Below are positions 25,091-33,180 of a stretch of 64,000 nt of DNA, in pieces (the first letter of the stretch is position 1; every line of letters starts with the position of its first letter). The stretch is from Pseudomonas sp. AL03 (lineage in GTDB: Bacteria; Pseudomonadota; Gammaproteobacteria; Pseudomonadales; Pseudomonadaceae), in the NCBI RefSeq assembly GCF_029960815.1, contig NZ_JASBRE010000017.1:62001-126000 (forward strand). Reading direction: 5' to 3'. The notes below the pieces were generated by a model that was not told where the DNA came from, made no database searches, and worked only from the letters and a program-made list of their open reading frames with translations. Made by a program: the position numbers and the translations under genes.

Positions 25091-26189
25091 AGGATTTAAC
25101 CGTTACGTACTTGAGAAGAAAGTCACTGTTTTGCGCCGGCCCGCGATACACCTCGATGGCGTCCGTCGGCAGCGGCTGGTCGATGTAGGTCTCGACCGAA
25201 GACACGCGAATCGCGCGCATCCCGGGGTCGTTGACGAAGCTCTGCAAGGCGGCGACTTCGGCACTGCTGGCACCGCCCATCCGCCAGGACTGCTCGAGCA
25301 CACCACTGCGCTGTTTGCCGCTACTGTCCACACCTTGGGCGATGTCGTAGTTGCGCCGCGAGGCGTAGAAACCGGGATAAGCCTCATCCGCGGCGCTGTC
25401 GAACACTTGCGCCTGCCGGATCGCCAGCCGCACATCGTCCGGCAGGTCCAGTTCGAGCAAATCGTCGTAATACCCCTGCACCACCAGCAGGTTGGAGCCT
25501 CCATAAACCTGCTCGCCCTGACCGTCTTTGGTCAAGTACTGATCACCGCAATAACTCAGCACCTTGTCGCCGATAAAGGTCTGACCGACGCTGTGGGTGA
25601 TCACTTGGTCCAGGTCCTGTTCCAGCACCACGCCTTCGGTGAACAGCGTTTCGGCGTCGGATCTGGCGAGGATGGCATCGAACTGGTCGAGGCTTTTGAT
25701 CACTTCCTGACCGCGTCCGGCGCAGGCATGAATAGGCTTGATGCGGATCGGGCCGCTGTAGAGCAGATGCTCTGCCGCAGGGCGCGCATCCTCCAGGGAA
25801 AAGACGCTGAGGCCATCGAGCACCACGCTGCGCACACGTTCGGAAAACAACGGTGACCAGCCTTCCGGAGCGTGAGCATTTTTGTTGCATAACCCGTGAC
25901 TGATGGCTTTGGTGCAGATGAAGTCATGGTCGACGTAACCGCCCCACAAATCCTCCGGCCCTTTGACCCCTAATTGCCGGGCGGCAGCGGCGCCAACAAG
26001 TGTCTGGGTCGGCAATAGATAAAGGTCTCGACCGTTGTGCAGTCCGGGGTCGTAACTGCCACCGTATTTAAGCCCCAGAATCTGCGCCAGCCAACGCGCC
26101 AGTGCGCGATTGGTTTCCACTTCATGCAACGGAGCCTCGGGGCGCACGGAATGGGCGACCACTAGTTTCTTGCGATTTGCTGGGGTCAT
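25080..26189 (-). CDS. DUF3182 protein with ATP-grasp-like features
   Basis: A 369-residue protein of DUF3182. The N-terminal part (1-120) reads KKLVVAHSVRPEAPLHEVETNRALARW. The middle looks like an ATP-grasp fold: IRIKPIHACAGRGQEVIKS gives a possible ATP lysine (K151) and glycine loop (A155-G160), and GVVLEQDL gives a possible adenine-binding glutamate (E190). This is my reading, not an established assignment. The chosen start at 26189 has GGGGGA 4 nt upstream; a GTG at 26210 is an alternative. It overlaps the alpha/beta hydrolase gene, suggesting a synthetase/hydrolase pair. Confidence 0.8.
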   Translation of the reverse strand: MTPANRKKLVVAHSVRPEAPLHEVETNRALARWLAQILGLKYGGSYDPGLHNGRDLYLLPTQTLVGAAAARQLGVKGPEDLWGGYVDHDFICTKAISHGLCNKNAHAPEGWSPLFSERVRSVVLDGLSVFSLEDARPAAEHLLYSGPIRIKPIHACAGRGQEVIKSLDQFDAILARSDAETLFTEGVVLEQDLDQVITHSVGQTFIGDKVLSYCGDQYLTKDGQGEQVYGGSNLLVVQGYYDDLLELDLPDDVRLAIRQAQVFDSAADEAYPGFYASRRNYDIAQGVDSSGKQRSGVLEQSWRMGGASSAEVAALQSFVNDPGMRAIRVSSVETYIDQPLPTDAIEVYRGPAQNSDFLLKYVTVKSYDG

Positions 26190-26366
26190 GCGTCCCCCTT
26201 CAATCTGCACTTGATGAATGTAGTTGAAGGGGTGCAGAGATCAGGCCAAGGGGGGACGAAGACAAACGGCTTTCAAGTCAGCCAGTTGCGAAAAACATGA
26301 TGGCACCGTGCCTGTTTGATTCTGCACGACAAGGGTTTGAACTCCGGCATTTTGCACGACTGGAAC

Positions 26367-27353
26367 TCACCCCTGACTCGCTCCCACCCCGAACCGTGTC
26401 CGGTAATCACTCGGCGCCAACCCGGTAATTTTCTTGAACGTCGCCCGAAAGGCACTCGGATCCTGATAACCCACCGTCCAGGCAATGTGATCGATGGTGC
26501 CGTTGGTGAACTCGAGCATTTCCCGAGCCTTGCCGACCCGCAGGTGCTGACAATATTCGGTGGGTTTGAGCCCGGTTGCCGCGCGAAATCGACGCAGAAA
26601 CGTGCGCTCTTCCAGCCCTGCCCGCTCGGCCATCATCGTCAGCGACACATCGGTCGCTCCGGTGCTTTGCAGCCAATGCTGGACCTTGAGAATCGAGGCA
26701 TCGCCATGGCTGAGTATCGGTGAAAAGTTGCTGCCGCACTCGCTCGCGCTGTCGCTGTGTTCCACCACCAGAAACCGCGCGGTGCTGGTGGCGATGCTCG
26801 GCCCCAACAGACGGTTGACCAGACGCAAGCCCAGTTCGGACCAGGCCATCAGCCCGGCGGTGGTGATCAGGTCGCCGTCGTCAACAATGGGGGTGTCGGC
26901 TTTGAGCTTGATCGCAGGATAACGCTCGGCGAAAGCGTTGGCCGAGGTCCAGTGGGTAGTGGCGCTACGACCGTCGAGCAGGCCGCTTTCGGCCAACAAA
27001 ATCGACCCCACGCACACCCCGCCGAGTGTCGCGCCATTCGCGTGTTGCTGGCGCATCCAGCGGATCAACCCCTGCGGTGCCTGGCCAGGGGAAAAACCGC
27101 CAATCGACGGCGGGATCAACACCGCCACCAACGCGCCGTCAGGAGCGGGATGACTGTCGTAGACCCGCTCGGGCATCTGATCGCCATCGGCCTGCCAATG
27201 GCTGATCCGCAGCAATGGCAATTGCGCGGCCTGATGCTCGCTGGCAATCCGGTTCGCCACCCCGAACAAGTCCGTCAACCCATGCACCGCCGCCATCTGC
27301 GCGCCGGGATAGATCAAAACGCCCAGCTCGGCGATTGCCCTTTCTGCGTCCAT
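26367..27353 (-). CDS. GlxA-type transcriptional regulator
   Basis: A 328-residue regulator with an N-terminal DJ-1/PfpI-like domain (about 1-190), including the nucleophile-elbow-like VCVGSILLAESGLL, and a C-terminal AraC-type double helix-turn-helix (about 225-320) reading LTMMAERAGLEERTFLRRFRA and IDHIAWTVGYQDPSAFRATFK. Such proteins activate nearby catabolic genes. The GTG/TTG-rich upstream frame extends to 27389; the ATG at 27353 follows AGGGGGA at 10 nt. It is divergent from the hydrolase gene, its probable target, with about 100 bp between them for operators. Confidence 0.9.
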   Translation of the reverse strand: MDAERAIAELGVLIYPGAQMAAVHGLTDLFGVANRIASEHQAAQLPLLRISHWQADGDQMPERVYDSHPAPDGALVAVLIPPSIGGFSPGQAPQGLIRWMRQQHANGATLGGVCVGSILLAESGLLDGRSATTHWTSANAFAERYPAIKLKADTPIVDDGDLITTAGLMAWSELGLRLVNRLLGPSIATSTARFLVVEHSDSASECGSNFSPILSHGDASILKVQHWLQSTGATDVSLTMMAERAGLEERTFLRRFRAATGLKPTEYCQHLRVGKAREMLEFTNGTIDHIAWTVGYQDPSAFRATFKKITGLAPSDYRTRFGVGASQG

Positions 27354-27455
27354 TGTCAGTTTTCCCCCTTCTATTGTCGGTGCGGCCAATCCTCGGACGG
27401 CCTGCTAAACCCAATACTTCATTCCACACCCAGCACGCACTTCGAGGAAACAGTC

Positions 27456-28010
27456 ATGGCCAAGCAAGCACTCATCGTAGTCGATATCCAAAACGACTAC
27501 TTCCCCCAAGGCAAGTGGCCGCTGGTCGGTGCCGACGCCGCCGCGGACAACGCCGTACGGTTGATCAACGCCTTCCGCGATGCGGGTGATTCGGTGGTGC
27601 ATATCCGTCACGAATTTACCTCCGACGAAGCGCCCTTCTTCACGCCGGGCTCCGAGGGCGCGAAGCTGCACCCCAAAGTCCTCAACCGTGCCGACGAGCC
27701 GGTCGTGCTCAAGCATTTTGTGAACTCGTTCCGCGAAACCGAACTGGAAGCCATCCTCGATGAGCAAGGCATCGAAAACCTGGTGGTCATCGGCAGCATG
27801 AGCCACATGTGTGTCGACGGCATCACCCGCGCCGCCGCCGATCTTGGCTACACCGTCACGGTGATCCATGACGCCTGTGCCACTCGCGACCTGGAATTCA
27901 ACGGTGTCACAGTTCCAGCGGCCCATGTCCACGCGGCGTTCATGTCGGCCCTGGGTTTTGCCTATGCCAGTGTGGTGTCCGCCGACGAATTCCTCGCGGC
28001 CAGCCGCTAA
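27456..28010 (+). CDS. Isochorismatase-family cysteine hydrolase
   Basis: A 184-residue hydrolase with the catalytic triad D10 (VVDIQNDYF), K86 (VVLKHFVNSF) and C119 (GSMSHMCVDGITRAA), the nicotinamidase/isochorismatase pattern. The cis-peptide region before the cysteine is present. The substrate is unknown; family members deamidate or hydrolyse small N- or O-linked compounds. GAGGAAA lies 7 nt before the ATG. It is divergent from a GlxA-type regulator, which likely controls it, and is followed by a terminator hairpin. Confidence 0.9.
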   Translation: MAKQALIVVDIQNDYFPQGKWPLVGADAAADNAVRLINAFRDAGDSVVHIRHEFTSDEAPFFTPGSEGAKLHPKVLNRADEPVVLKHFVNSFRETELEAILDEQGIENLVVIGSMSHMCVDGITRAAADLGYTVTVIHDACATRDLEFNGVTVPAAHVHAAFMSALGFAYASVVSADEFLAASR

Positions 28011-28040
28011 CGCCCTCACCCTGAAACAACTCGATAAACA

Positions 28041-28074
28041 AAAGGCCCGCCGCGTTTTCGCATTGCGGGCCTTT
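28041..28074 (+). terminator. Terminator after the cysteine hydrolase
   Basis: AAAGGCCCGC (28041-28050) pairs with GCGGGCCTTT (28065-28074) around a 14-nt loop, with only a short T run. Confidence 0.75.
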
Positions 28075-28095
28075 GCGCTTCCGGTTGCTAAAAAT

Positions 28096-28107
28096 CTCAC
28101 GCGTGAG
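28096..28107. promoter_or_regulatory. Palindromic operator candidate O1
   Basis: CTCACGCGTGAG, a perfect 12-bp palindrome ending 3 bp before the predicted -35 box. An identical copy lies 46 bp downstream. Confidence 0.7.
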
Positions 28108-28110
28108 CTA

Positions 28111-28139
28111 TTGAGAGGCGCAAAAAATCACTGTAGTGT
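28111..28139 (+). promoter_or_regulatory. Predicted sigma70 promoter of the yjf-like cluster
   Basis: TTGAGA (28111-28116), a 17-bp spacer and TAGTGT (28134-28139). The -35 matches 5/6 and the -10 3/6 of consensus. It lies exactly between the two CTCACGCGTGAG palindromes. No -24/-12 sigma54 motif is seen. Confidence 0.5.
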
Positions 28140-28141
28140 TT

Positions 28142-28153
28142 CTCACGCGTGAG
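28142..28153. promoter_or_regulatory. Palindromic operator candidate O2
   Basis: The second CTCACGCGTGAG, extendable to the 14-bp palindrome TCTCACGCGTGAGA. It covers the expected transcription start, so a bound protein would repress. Confidence 0.7.
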
Positions 28154-28175
28154 ATATCACAACGGAGTCACCAGC

Positions 28176-28865
28176 ATGAAAAGCCGCTCTCCATCAGGTC
28201 CGCCTGCCGAGCCTGATACCGATACAGCGAGCAGCAAGGGAGAGCGCTCGAGACCGTCCGCGAAAAAACCGTCGAGTTTCTACATGAAGCAGATGCGCGC
28301 GGGCCTGGGTGCCGCCGGTTATGTGAAACACGAGACTTGGGTGCTTCCCGAAAATCGAAGCCTGCTCAAGCAGATGGAGAAACAGCTACGCCAACCGATC
28401 CTGGCTGGCTCATTCATGTCGGAGAATTACATGAGCGCAGGTACTAACTGGAACATCGATCGCCTCTTCAGCGCCCTTCAGGCCCTTGATGAAGTGGTTT
28501 CGAACGACATCACTCTCTCCCTCGTCCAGGGTTCCGAGTCGAGCATCAAGCTGGAAATGAACGACTTCGGTGGCCTGCCGATTTACATCGCAGTCGTGGG
28601 CGAGCAGATCATCGTCGACACCGTGCTGGTGGACGTCGAGTCGATCAAGGACGTACCGGCCTTCAACGATGCCGTCCTGCGCAGCCGTGAGTTGTTCCCG
28701 CTGTCTTCGATCGGTATCGAGTCGATGCCCAACGGACAGGTTGTCTACAACATGTTCGGCGCACTGAGCTCCGACTCCAGCCTGACGAACATCGTGACCG
28801 AGGTGAAAACCCTCGTCGACAACGTCCAGCGCGCCAGCGAAGCCTTCGAACGCTTCTTCAATTAA
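28176..28865 (+). CDS. YjfI-like DUF2170 protein with ribbon-helix-helix-like N-terminus
   Basis: A 229-residue protein. Residues 1-32 are polar and disordered-looking. Residues 35-75 (SFYMKQMRAGLGAAGYVKHE, then TWVLPENRSLLKQMEKQLR) look like the strand-helix pattern of ribbon-helix-helix antitoxins of the RLRxxGxRPVxxWVPD type. Residues about 90-229 are DUF2170, with TNWNIDRLFSALQALDEVVS and FGGLPIYIAVVGEQIIVD. E. coli YjfI is shorter, so the N-terminal part is extra. GGAG lies 8 nt before the ATG at 28176; an earlier GTG is inside palindrome O2 and unlikely. As first gene behind two palindromes, it is a candidate autorepressor. The DNA-binding role is inference. Confidence 0.83.
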   Translation: MKSRSPSGPPAEPDTDTASSKGERSRPSAKKPSSFYMKQMRAGLGAAGYVKHETWVLPENRSLLKQMEKQLRQPILAGSFMSENYMSAGTNWNIDRLFSALQALDEVVSNDITLSLVQGSESSIKLEMNDFGGLPIYIAVVGEQIIVDTVLVDVESIKDVPAFNDAVLRSRELFPLSSIGIESMPNGQVVYNMFGALSSDSSLTNIVTEVKTLVDNVQRASEAFERFFN

Positions 28866-28889
28866 TTATTCGGGAACAGGAAATATCCA

Positions 28890-29588
28890 ATGACTCAGTC
28901 TATCTGGAGCAAATTGTTCACCGCGCTGCGCGGCGGTGCCAACGAAGTCGGCGAGTCCATCGTCGACCAACAGGCGCTGCGCATCCTCGACCAGGAAATC
29001 CGCGATGCTGACAGCGCCCTGGCCAATGCCAAGCGTGAGTTGGTCACCATCATGGCCAAGCACAAGCTGTCGGCTGATCGTGTGGCTGAGCACAACGCCA
29101 AGATCAAGGACCTCGAATCCAAGGCCATGGCCGCGATCCAGGCCAACCGCGAAGACCTGGCGTTGGAAGTGGCCGAAGCCATTTCGACCCTGACCAATGA
29201 GCTTGATGTCGAGCAAAAGCAGGCCACCGAATTCGGCGGTTACGCGGACAACATGCGCAAAGACATCACCAAGGCCGAAAGCCGCATCAAAAGCCTGCGC
29301 CAGCAAGTGGACATGGCCAAGGCCCGCGATAGCGTACAGAAAGCCCAGGTCAGCGCTTCGATCGCCAGTGGCGGCGCCAACGGCAAGCTGGAAACCGCCG
29401 TCGGTACACTGAACCGCCTGCAGGCCAAGCAGCAGCAACGCGCCGCTGAACTGGAAGCCCAGGATCAACTGGCCGATGCATCGACCGGCACCGATCTGGA
29501 GCGCAAGCTGCGCGAAGCCGGCATTACCCCGGATTCGGGCAGCGCCAACGCAATCCTGGATCGCCTGAAGAAAAAATCAGCCGAGTAA
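28890..29588 (+). CDS. pspA: PspA/IM30 family protein (YjfJ-like)
   Basis: A 232-residue coiled-coil protein of the PspA/IM30/Vipp1 family, bacterial ESCRT-III relatives that polymerise on the inner membrane and protect it from leakage. It starts MTQSIWSKLFTALRGGANEV (an amphipathic helix) and continues ILDQEIRDADSALANAKREL, the signature of helix 1, with long heptad helices to about residue 200. No pspF, pspB or pspC gene is nearby, so it is not under classic Psp control. It lies 24 bp after the DUF2170 gene and is followed by a terminator hairpin. Confidence 0.93.
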   Translation: MTQSIWSKLFTALRGGANEVGESIVDQQALRILDQEIRDADSALANAKRELVTIMAKHKLSADRVAEHNAKIKDLESKAMAAIQANREDLALEVAEAISTLTNELDVEQKQATEFGGYADNMRKDITKAESRIKSLRQQVDMAKARDSVQKAQVSASIASGGANGKLETAVGTLNRLQAKQQQRAAELEAQDQLADASTGTDLERKLREAGITPDSGSANAILDRLKKKSAE

Positions 29589-29611
29589 CCGGGCGGGGCG
29601 CAAGCTGAACG

Positions 29612-29641
29612 GGAAGGGCATTCATTGCCCTTCCTTTTTTT
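29612..29641 (+). terminator. Intrinsic terminator after pspA inside the cluster
   Basis: GGAAGGGCA (29612-29620) pairs with TGCCCTTCC (29626-29634) over a TTCAT loop, then seven Ts. It would uncouple the first two genes from the six that follow, unless read through. Confidence 0.85.
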
Positions 29642-29659
29642 GTCGAGTAGAGGTCAAGG

Positions 29660-30223
29660 ATGGATGCCCTGAAGGGTTTCAAGACAATTGCCGGCCTGGC
29701 AATCCTCATGGTCGCGCTGCAAGTACTCAACACCGCGACCGGCTACAGCCTTGTTGCATTTGGCCTGGTCCCGAGGACATTGCACGGTCTGCTCGGCATC
29801 ATTACCTCGCCTTTTCTGCACGCGTCCTTTGCGCACCTGAGCGCCAACCTGATTCCCTTTTTGATCCTCGGCACGTTGGTCATTGTCGATGGGCTCAATC
29901 GCTTCATCGCCGTGAGCGCGATCATCATTGGCCTGGGCGGCTTGCTGGTCTGGCTGTTCGGGTTTTCCGGGATGCACATCGGTGCCAGCGGATGGGTGTT
30001 CGGGCTGTGGGCGTACATTCTGTCGCGCGCCTGGTTCCAGCACAGTTGGGGTAACCTGATCACGGCCGCGGTCGTCGCTCTGCTGTATGGCGGCCTGGTG
30101 TTTGGCTTCCTTCCACGCCAGGGGGTTTCCTTCGAAGGCCATATCGCCGGGGCATTCGCCGGATTTATTGCAGCCAAGGTACTTCTCTCGACGCCCGGCA
30201 ACAGGTTTAATGCCGCCGGGTAA
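29660..30223 (+). CDS. Rhomboid-family intramembrane serine protease
   Basis: A 187-residue membrane protein with about six transmembrane helices. The catalytic serine is S110 in HIGASGWVFG and the histidine is H161 in FEGHIAGAFAGF; the oxyanion asparagine is N63 in HASFAHLSANLIPF. Rhomboids cleave transmembrane substrates within the bilayer. It is preceded by AGAGG and a hairpin terminator, and followed by 73 bp before the channel gene. Its likely substrate is a membrane protein of the same cluster, but nothing in the sequence shows which. Confidence 0.9.
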   Translation: MDALKGFKTIAGLAILMVALQVLNTATGYSLVAFGLVPRTLHGLLGIITSPFLHASFAHLSANLIPFLILGTLVIVDGLNRFIAVSAIIIGLGGLLVWLFGFSGMHIGASGWVFGLWAYILSRAWFQHSWGNLITAAVVALLYGGLVFGFLPRQGVSFEGHIAGAFAGFIAAKVLLSTPGNRFNAAG

Positions 30224-30296
30224 AGGCTATTGAACGTTCAGGGGTTCGGGCCTGCGCATTGCCAGGAACGAGTCATCCCACGGAGTCAGGGACGTC

Positions 30297-31331
30297 ATGT
30301 CCATTTTTCTTTTATTACGCGTGTATGCCTCGTCCTTCTTCCACCGTTTCGGCTGGGCGGGACTGGCGATTGCCTTGGGCATCCACCTGAGCACGGCCTG
30401 GCTCGGCCTGGTGCTTCTGGGCGAACAACACCTCACCGCCCCCGCCACATTTACCTATTTCTACCTCACCACCACGCTGACGGTCGGTTACGGCGATCTT
30501 GCGCCCCAAACCTCGGAGGGACGGGTTTTCGTGGCCACCTGGGTCATGCTCGGGGGCATTGCGCTGCTGACGGCAGCCATCGGCAAAACCACCAGCAGCG
30601 TCATTGATGTATGGAGAAAAAGCATGAAGGGCAAAGGTGATTTCACCGGCAAGACCGGCCACACGGTGCTCATCGGCTGGGCGGGATCGTCCAGCGAGCG
30701 GGTCATCGAGTTGTTGCTTCAGGATGAAACCTCCAATGACAACCTGATCGTCATTTGCGATTGCGACCTTGAAGAAAACCCGATGCAGGGCAAAGCAGCC
30801 TTTATCAAAGGTGAAAGCTTGTCCTCCGGCGCGCTGCTGGTGCGCGCCGGCGTTCCCGGTGCCGAGCGCGTGCTGGTGCGAACCCACTCCGACGACCTGA
30901 CCCTGGCCACCGTGCTGGCGGTCAATCAGCTCAAACCGGTCGGGCATGTGGTCGCCCACTTCAATGAAAGTGAAATCGCCGCGCTGGCCAGCTCCTACGC
31001 ACCGAGCCTGGAATGCACCTCAAGCATGGCCATCGAGATGTTGGTGCGCGCCTCTCAGGATCCGGGCTCGTCAGTAGTCATCAATGAATTGCTGTGCGTG
31101 GGTCAAGGCGCCACCCAGTACCTGATGAAACTGCCCGAGGCTTTTGAAGCAACATTCGGCGATCTGTATGCACAGATGAAAGAGCATCACAACGCGACCC
31201 TTATCGGCTACCGCGCCAAAGGCGCCCGACACCCTTCGATCAACCCGCCCGGCGCCACTCGCGTTGAGGGCGGTGAACTCTTCTACATCGCCTCCACTCG
31301 CCTCAAGGAAATCTCCAATGGGATGGTTTAA
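30297..31331 (+). CDS. Two-helix potassium channel with TrkA-N-like domain
   Basis: A 344-residue protein. Two transmembrane helices flank a pore with the selectivity filter TVGYGD (residues 62-67). A cytosolic Rossmann domain follows (about 118-235; GHTVLIGWAGSSSERVIELL, IVICDCDLEENP, LVRTHSDDLTLATVLAVNQL), typical of RCK/TrkA-N regulation of K+ efflux channels. The Rossmann glycine motif GWAGSSS is divergent. It overlaps the DUF2491 gene by 14 bp. A K+ channel beside a PspA protein suggests control of membrane potential or turgor during envelope damage; this is inference. Confidence 0.9.
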   Translation: MSIFLLLRVYASSFFHRFGWAGLAIALGIHLSTAWLGLVLLGEQHLTAPATFTYFYLTTTLTVGYGDLAPQTSEGRVFVATWVMLGGIALLTAAIGKTTSSVIDVWRKSMKGKGDFTGKTGHTVLIGWAGSSSERVIELLLQDETSNDNLIVICDCDLEENPMQGKAAFIKGESLSSGALLVRAGVPGAERVLVRTHSDDLTLATVLAVNQLKPVGHVVAHFNESEIAALASSYAPSLECTSSMAIEMLVRASQDPGSSVVINELLCVGQGATQYLMKLPEAFEATFGDLYAQMKEHHNATLIGYRAKGARHPSINPPGATRVEGGELFYIASTRLKEISNGMV

Positions 31332-31992
31332 ACAGTTGATGGGGCTTGAGGCCCCGAATGCGAATCCGGACTCAAAATGGACTGCCAACGAAACCCCGCC
31401 CGCCATCGGTCCGCTGGGCCTGGCATTGGGCAAAGGGGTGATGTTCGACACCACCCTGAAATTGCTGCTCGACGAAAAAACCAGCGTGATCATTCCCGGC
31501 TCCCAGCAGATCTGGAGCAACGGCACCGTTGACCTCGGGCAATCGACCTGGCTGTCGCGTTATTACATGAATGACGAAGACTACTGGCTGCAAGTGCACA
31601 CCACCGGCGCCATCGCCGGGCAGGTCGAGTCGGTGATCCTGTTCAACTACCTCAGTTACGTGACCATCAGCAGCGAGGCGGAGTTGAGTCGGTTGGCCGG
31701 CCCGCAAAGCCTTATCGGTCTGCCGACCTACACCCACAACGGCGTCGAATACACCCGCGAGTGGGGCACCGAGGATGGCCAGACAGAACTGGTAGCGTTG
31801 AGCGAATACCTGAAAAACCCGGATGAGTCCTACAGCATTGAACACCGTTCGATGCTGTACGCGCGCGAAACCGGCCTGACCGATCGCCGTGAATTCCTGC
31901 TGTTTTCCGTCGAAGAAGATGCCGAAGGCGCCATCAGCCTGAGCACGTCGCGGGGCATTTCGCTGTACACCACCGACCTGAACACTTTTTAA
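31318..31992 (+). CDS. YjfK-like DUF2491 protein
   Basis: A 224-residue soluble protein of DUF2491: MGWFKQLMG start, then IGPLGLALGKGVMFD, SQQIWSNGTVDLGQSTWLSRY and SYSIEHRSMLYARE. No signal peptide or membrane segment is seen. The start at 31318 lies inside the 3' end of the channel gene. Homologues (YjfK) sit with PspA-like YjfJ and DUF350 YjfL in enterobacteria. Molecular function is unknown. Confidence 0.85.
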   Translation: MGWFKQLMGLEAPNANPDSKWTANETPPAIGPLGLALGKGVMFDTTLKLLLDEKTSVIIPGSQQIWSNGTVDLGQSTWLSRYYMNDEDYWLQVHTTGAIAGQVESVILFNYLSYVTISSEAELSRLAGPQSLIGLPTYTHNGVEYTREWGTEDGQTELVALSEYLKNPDESYSIEHRSMLYARETGLTDRREFLLFSVEEDAEGAISLSTSRGISLYTTDLNTF

Positions 31993-32007
31993 ATAAGGAA
32001 GAAGTCC

Positions 32008-32436
32008 ATGCTAGAAGCGCTCTCCATCTCCCTGAACAAAGCCGCCGTGTTCGGGTTTGTTGCGTACATCCTCGGCGCCGCCGTGCTGTTCGCGCTGTTC
32101 CAGTTCATCTACACCCGAATCACTCCGCACAAGGAGTTTGAACTGATCCGTTCGGGCAACGTCGCGGCCGCAATCGCTTTGGGCGGTGCGCTCATCGGTT
32201 TCGCGATACCGGCCAGCAATGTGATTGCCTACTCGATCAGCCTGCTTGACTTTGTCGTCTGGTCGCTGATCGCCGCCGTCGTGCAACTGCTGGCGTTCCT
32301 GGTGACTAGCCTGGTCTTGAAAGGCACGTCGGAACGCATCAAGAAAGGTGAAATCGCGGCGGGTGTCTATGTCGCGGCCGTGGCCATCAGCGTCGGCATG
32401 TTGAACGCCGCCTGCATGACCCCTACCCCGAACTGA
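32008..32436 (+). CDS. YjfL-like DUF350 membrane protein
   Basis: A 142-residue protein with four predicted transmembrane helices, including VFGFVAYILGAAVLFALFQF and VAAAIALGGALIGFAIPAS, the DUF350 signature. It is preceded by AAGGAAGAAG and lies 15 bp after the DUF2491 gene. DUF350 proteins commonly neighbour PspA-like and ATP-grasp genes. Transport role is not shown. Confidence 0.87.
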   Translation: MLEALSISLNKAAVFGFVAYILGAAVLFALFQFIYTRITPHKEFELIRSGNVAAAIALGGALIGFAIPASNVIAYSISLLDFVVWSLIAAVVQLLAFLVTSLVLKGTSERIKKGEIAAGVYVAAVAISVGMLNAACMTPTPN

Positions 32437-32454
32437 TCGCGCAGGGAGCTCCCG

Positions 32455-33168
32455 ATGAAACGAAGCAAGTACGTTCAACTGTCGCTGGCCGCCTCGGTCG
32501 CCATGGCGATATCCGGCTGCGGGCCGACGGAAAAAACCTACCCGGTGCAGAAGAAGTACAACTTCCAGTCCGTCCAGCAATGTGCCGATGAAAAACTCCC
32601 GGTAGACGTCTGCTCTGACGCCTACATGGCTGCCATGACGGAGCATCGGCGCATTGCGCCGGTCTACGACAATCAGGCCGATTGCGACGCGGACTTTGTC
32701 GCAGACTGGTGCCAGCAAGATTCCACCGGCAAGTTCATCCCGAAACTGGGCGGTTTCGAACTGACCGCCGATGGCGAAGTGACGCAGTCCCAAGTGGACG
32801 CGGCCAAGGCCCAACTGCCCGCCTCGGAAGCGAACAGTGGTGGCTCCGGATTCTCCGGCACCAGCCTGCTGACCGGTTTGCTGATCGGCAACATGCTGAG
32901 CAGCAACCGCAACAGCTTTTACTCGCAACCGGTGTATCGCTACCGCGATGACCGCGGCGGTTACTCGTCTTCCACGCTCAGCCAGCGGATTGCCAAGGGC
33001 TCGACCTTTACCAAGTCCAATCAGGCGAGGTACGGCAGCAGCAACTACGCCGATTCGATTCGTTCCGCCAGCAAGCCGGTGTCGGTTGCCTCGTCCACCG
33101 CCCGTGGCGGTTTCGGCAGCAAGGCCAGCGCACGCAGTGGCTGGGGCGGCGGCGGTTCGAGCAGTTAA
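32455..33168 (+). CDS. YjfM/YgiB-like DUF1190 lipoprotein
   Basis: A 237-residue predicted lipoprotein. A signal sequence ends in the lipobox ISGC (Cys at residue 22). The DUF1190 core has YNFQSVQQCADEKLPVDVCSDAYMAAM with several cysteines, and IAPVYDNQADCDADF. The C-terminal third is Ser/Gly/Arg-rich and low complexity, ending in GWGGGGSSS. In enterobacteria YgiB/YjfM lies before the ATP-grasp YgiC/YjfC, as here with a 12-bp gap. It may be a surface acceptor for the ATP-grasp product. Confidence 0.86.
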   Translation: MKRSKYVQLSLAASVAMAISGCGPTEKTYPVQKKYNFQSVQQCADEKLPVDVCSDAYMAAMTEHRRIAPVYDNQADCDADFVADWCQQDSTGKFIPKLGGFELTADGEVTQSQVDAAKAQLPASEANSGGSGFSGTSLLTGLLIGNMLSSNRNSFYSQPVYRYRDDRGGYSSSTLSQRIAKGSTFTKSNQARYGSSNYADSIRSASKPVSVASSTARGGFGSKASARSGWGGGGSSS

Positions 33169-33180
33169 GGAAACCGGGCC

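Noticed and set aside
28011..28175. PspF/sigma54 promoter for pspA
   Set aside because: No GG-N10-GC type -24/-12 element and no pspF neighbour.
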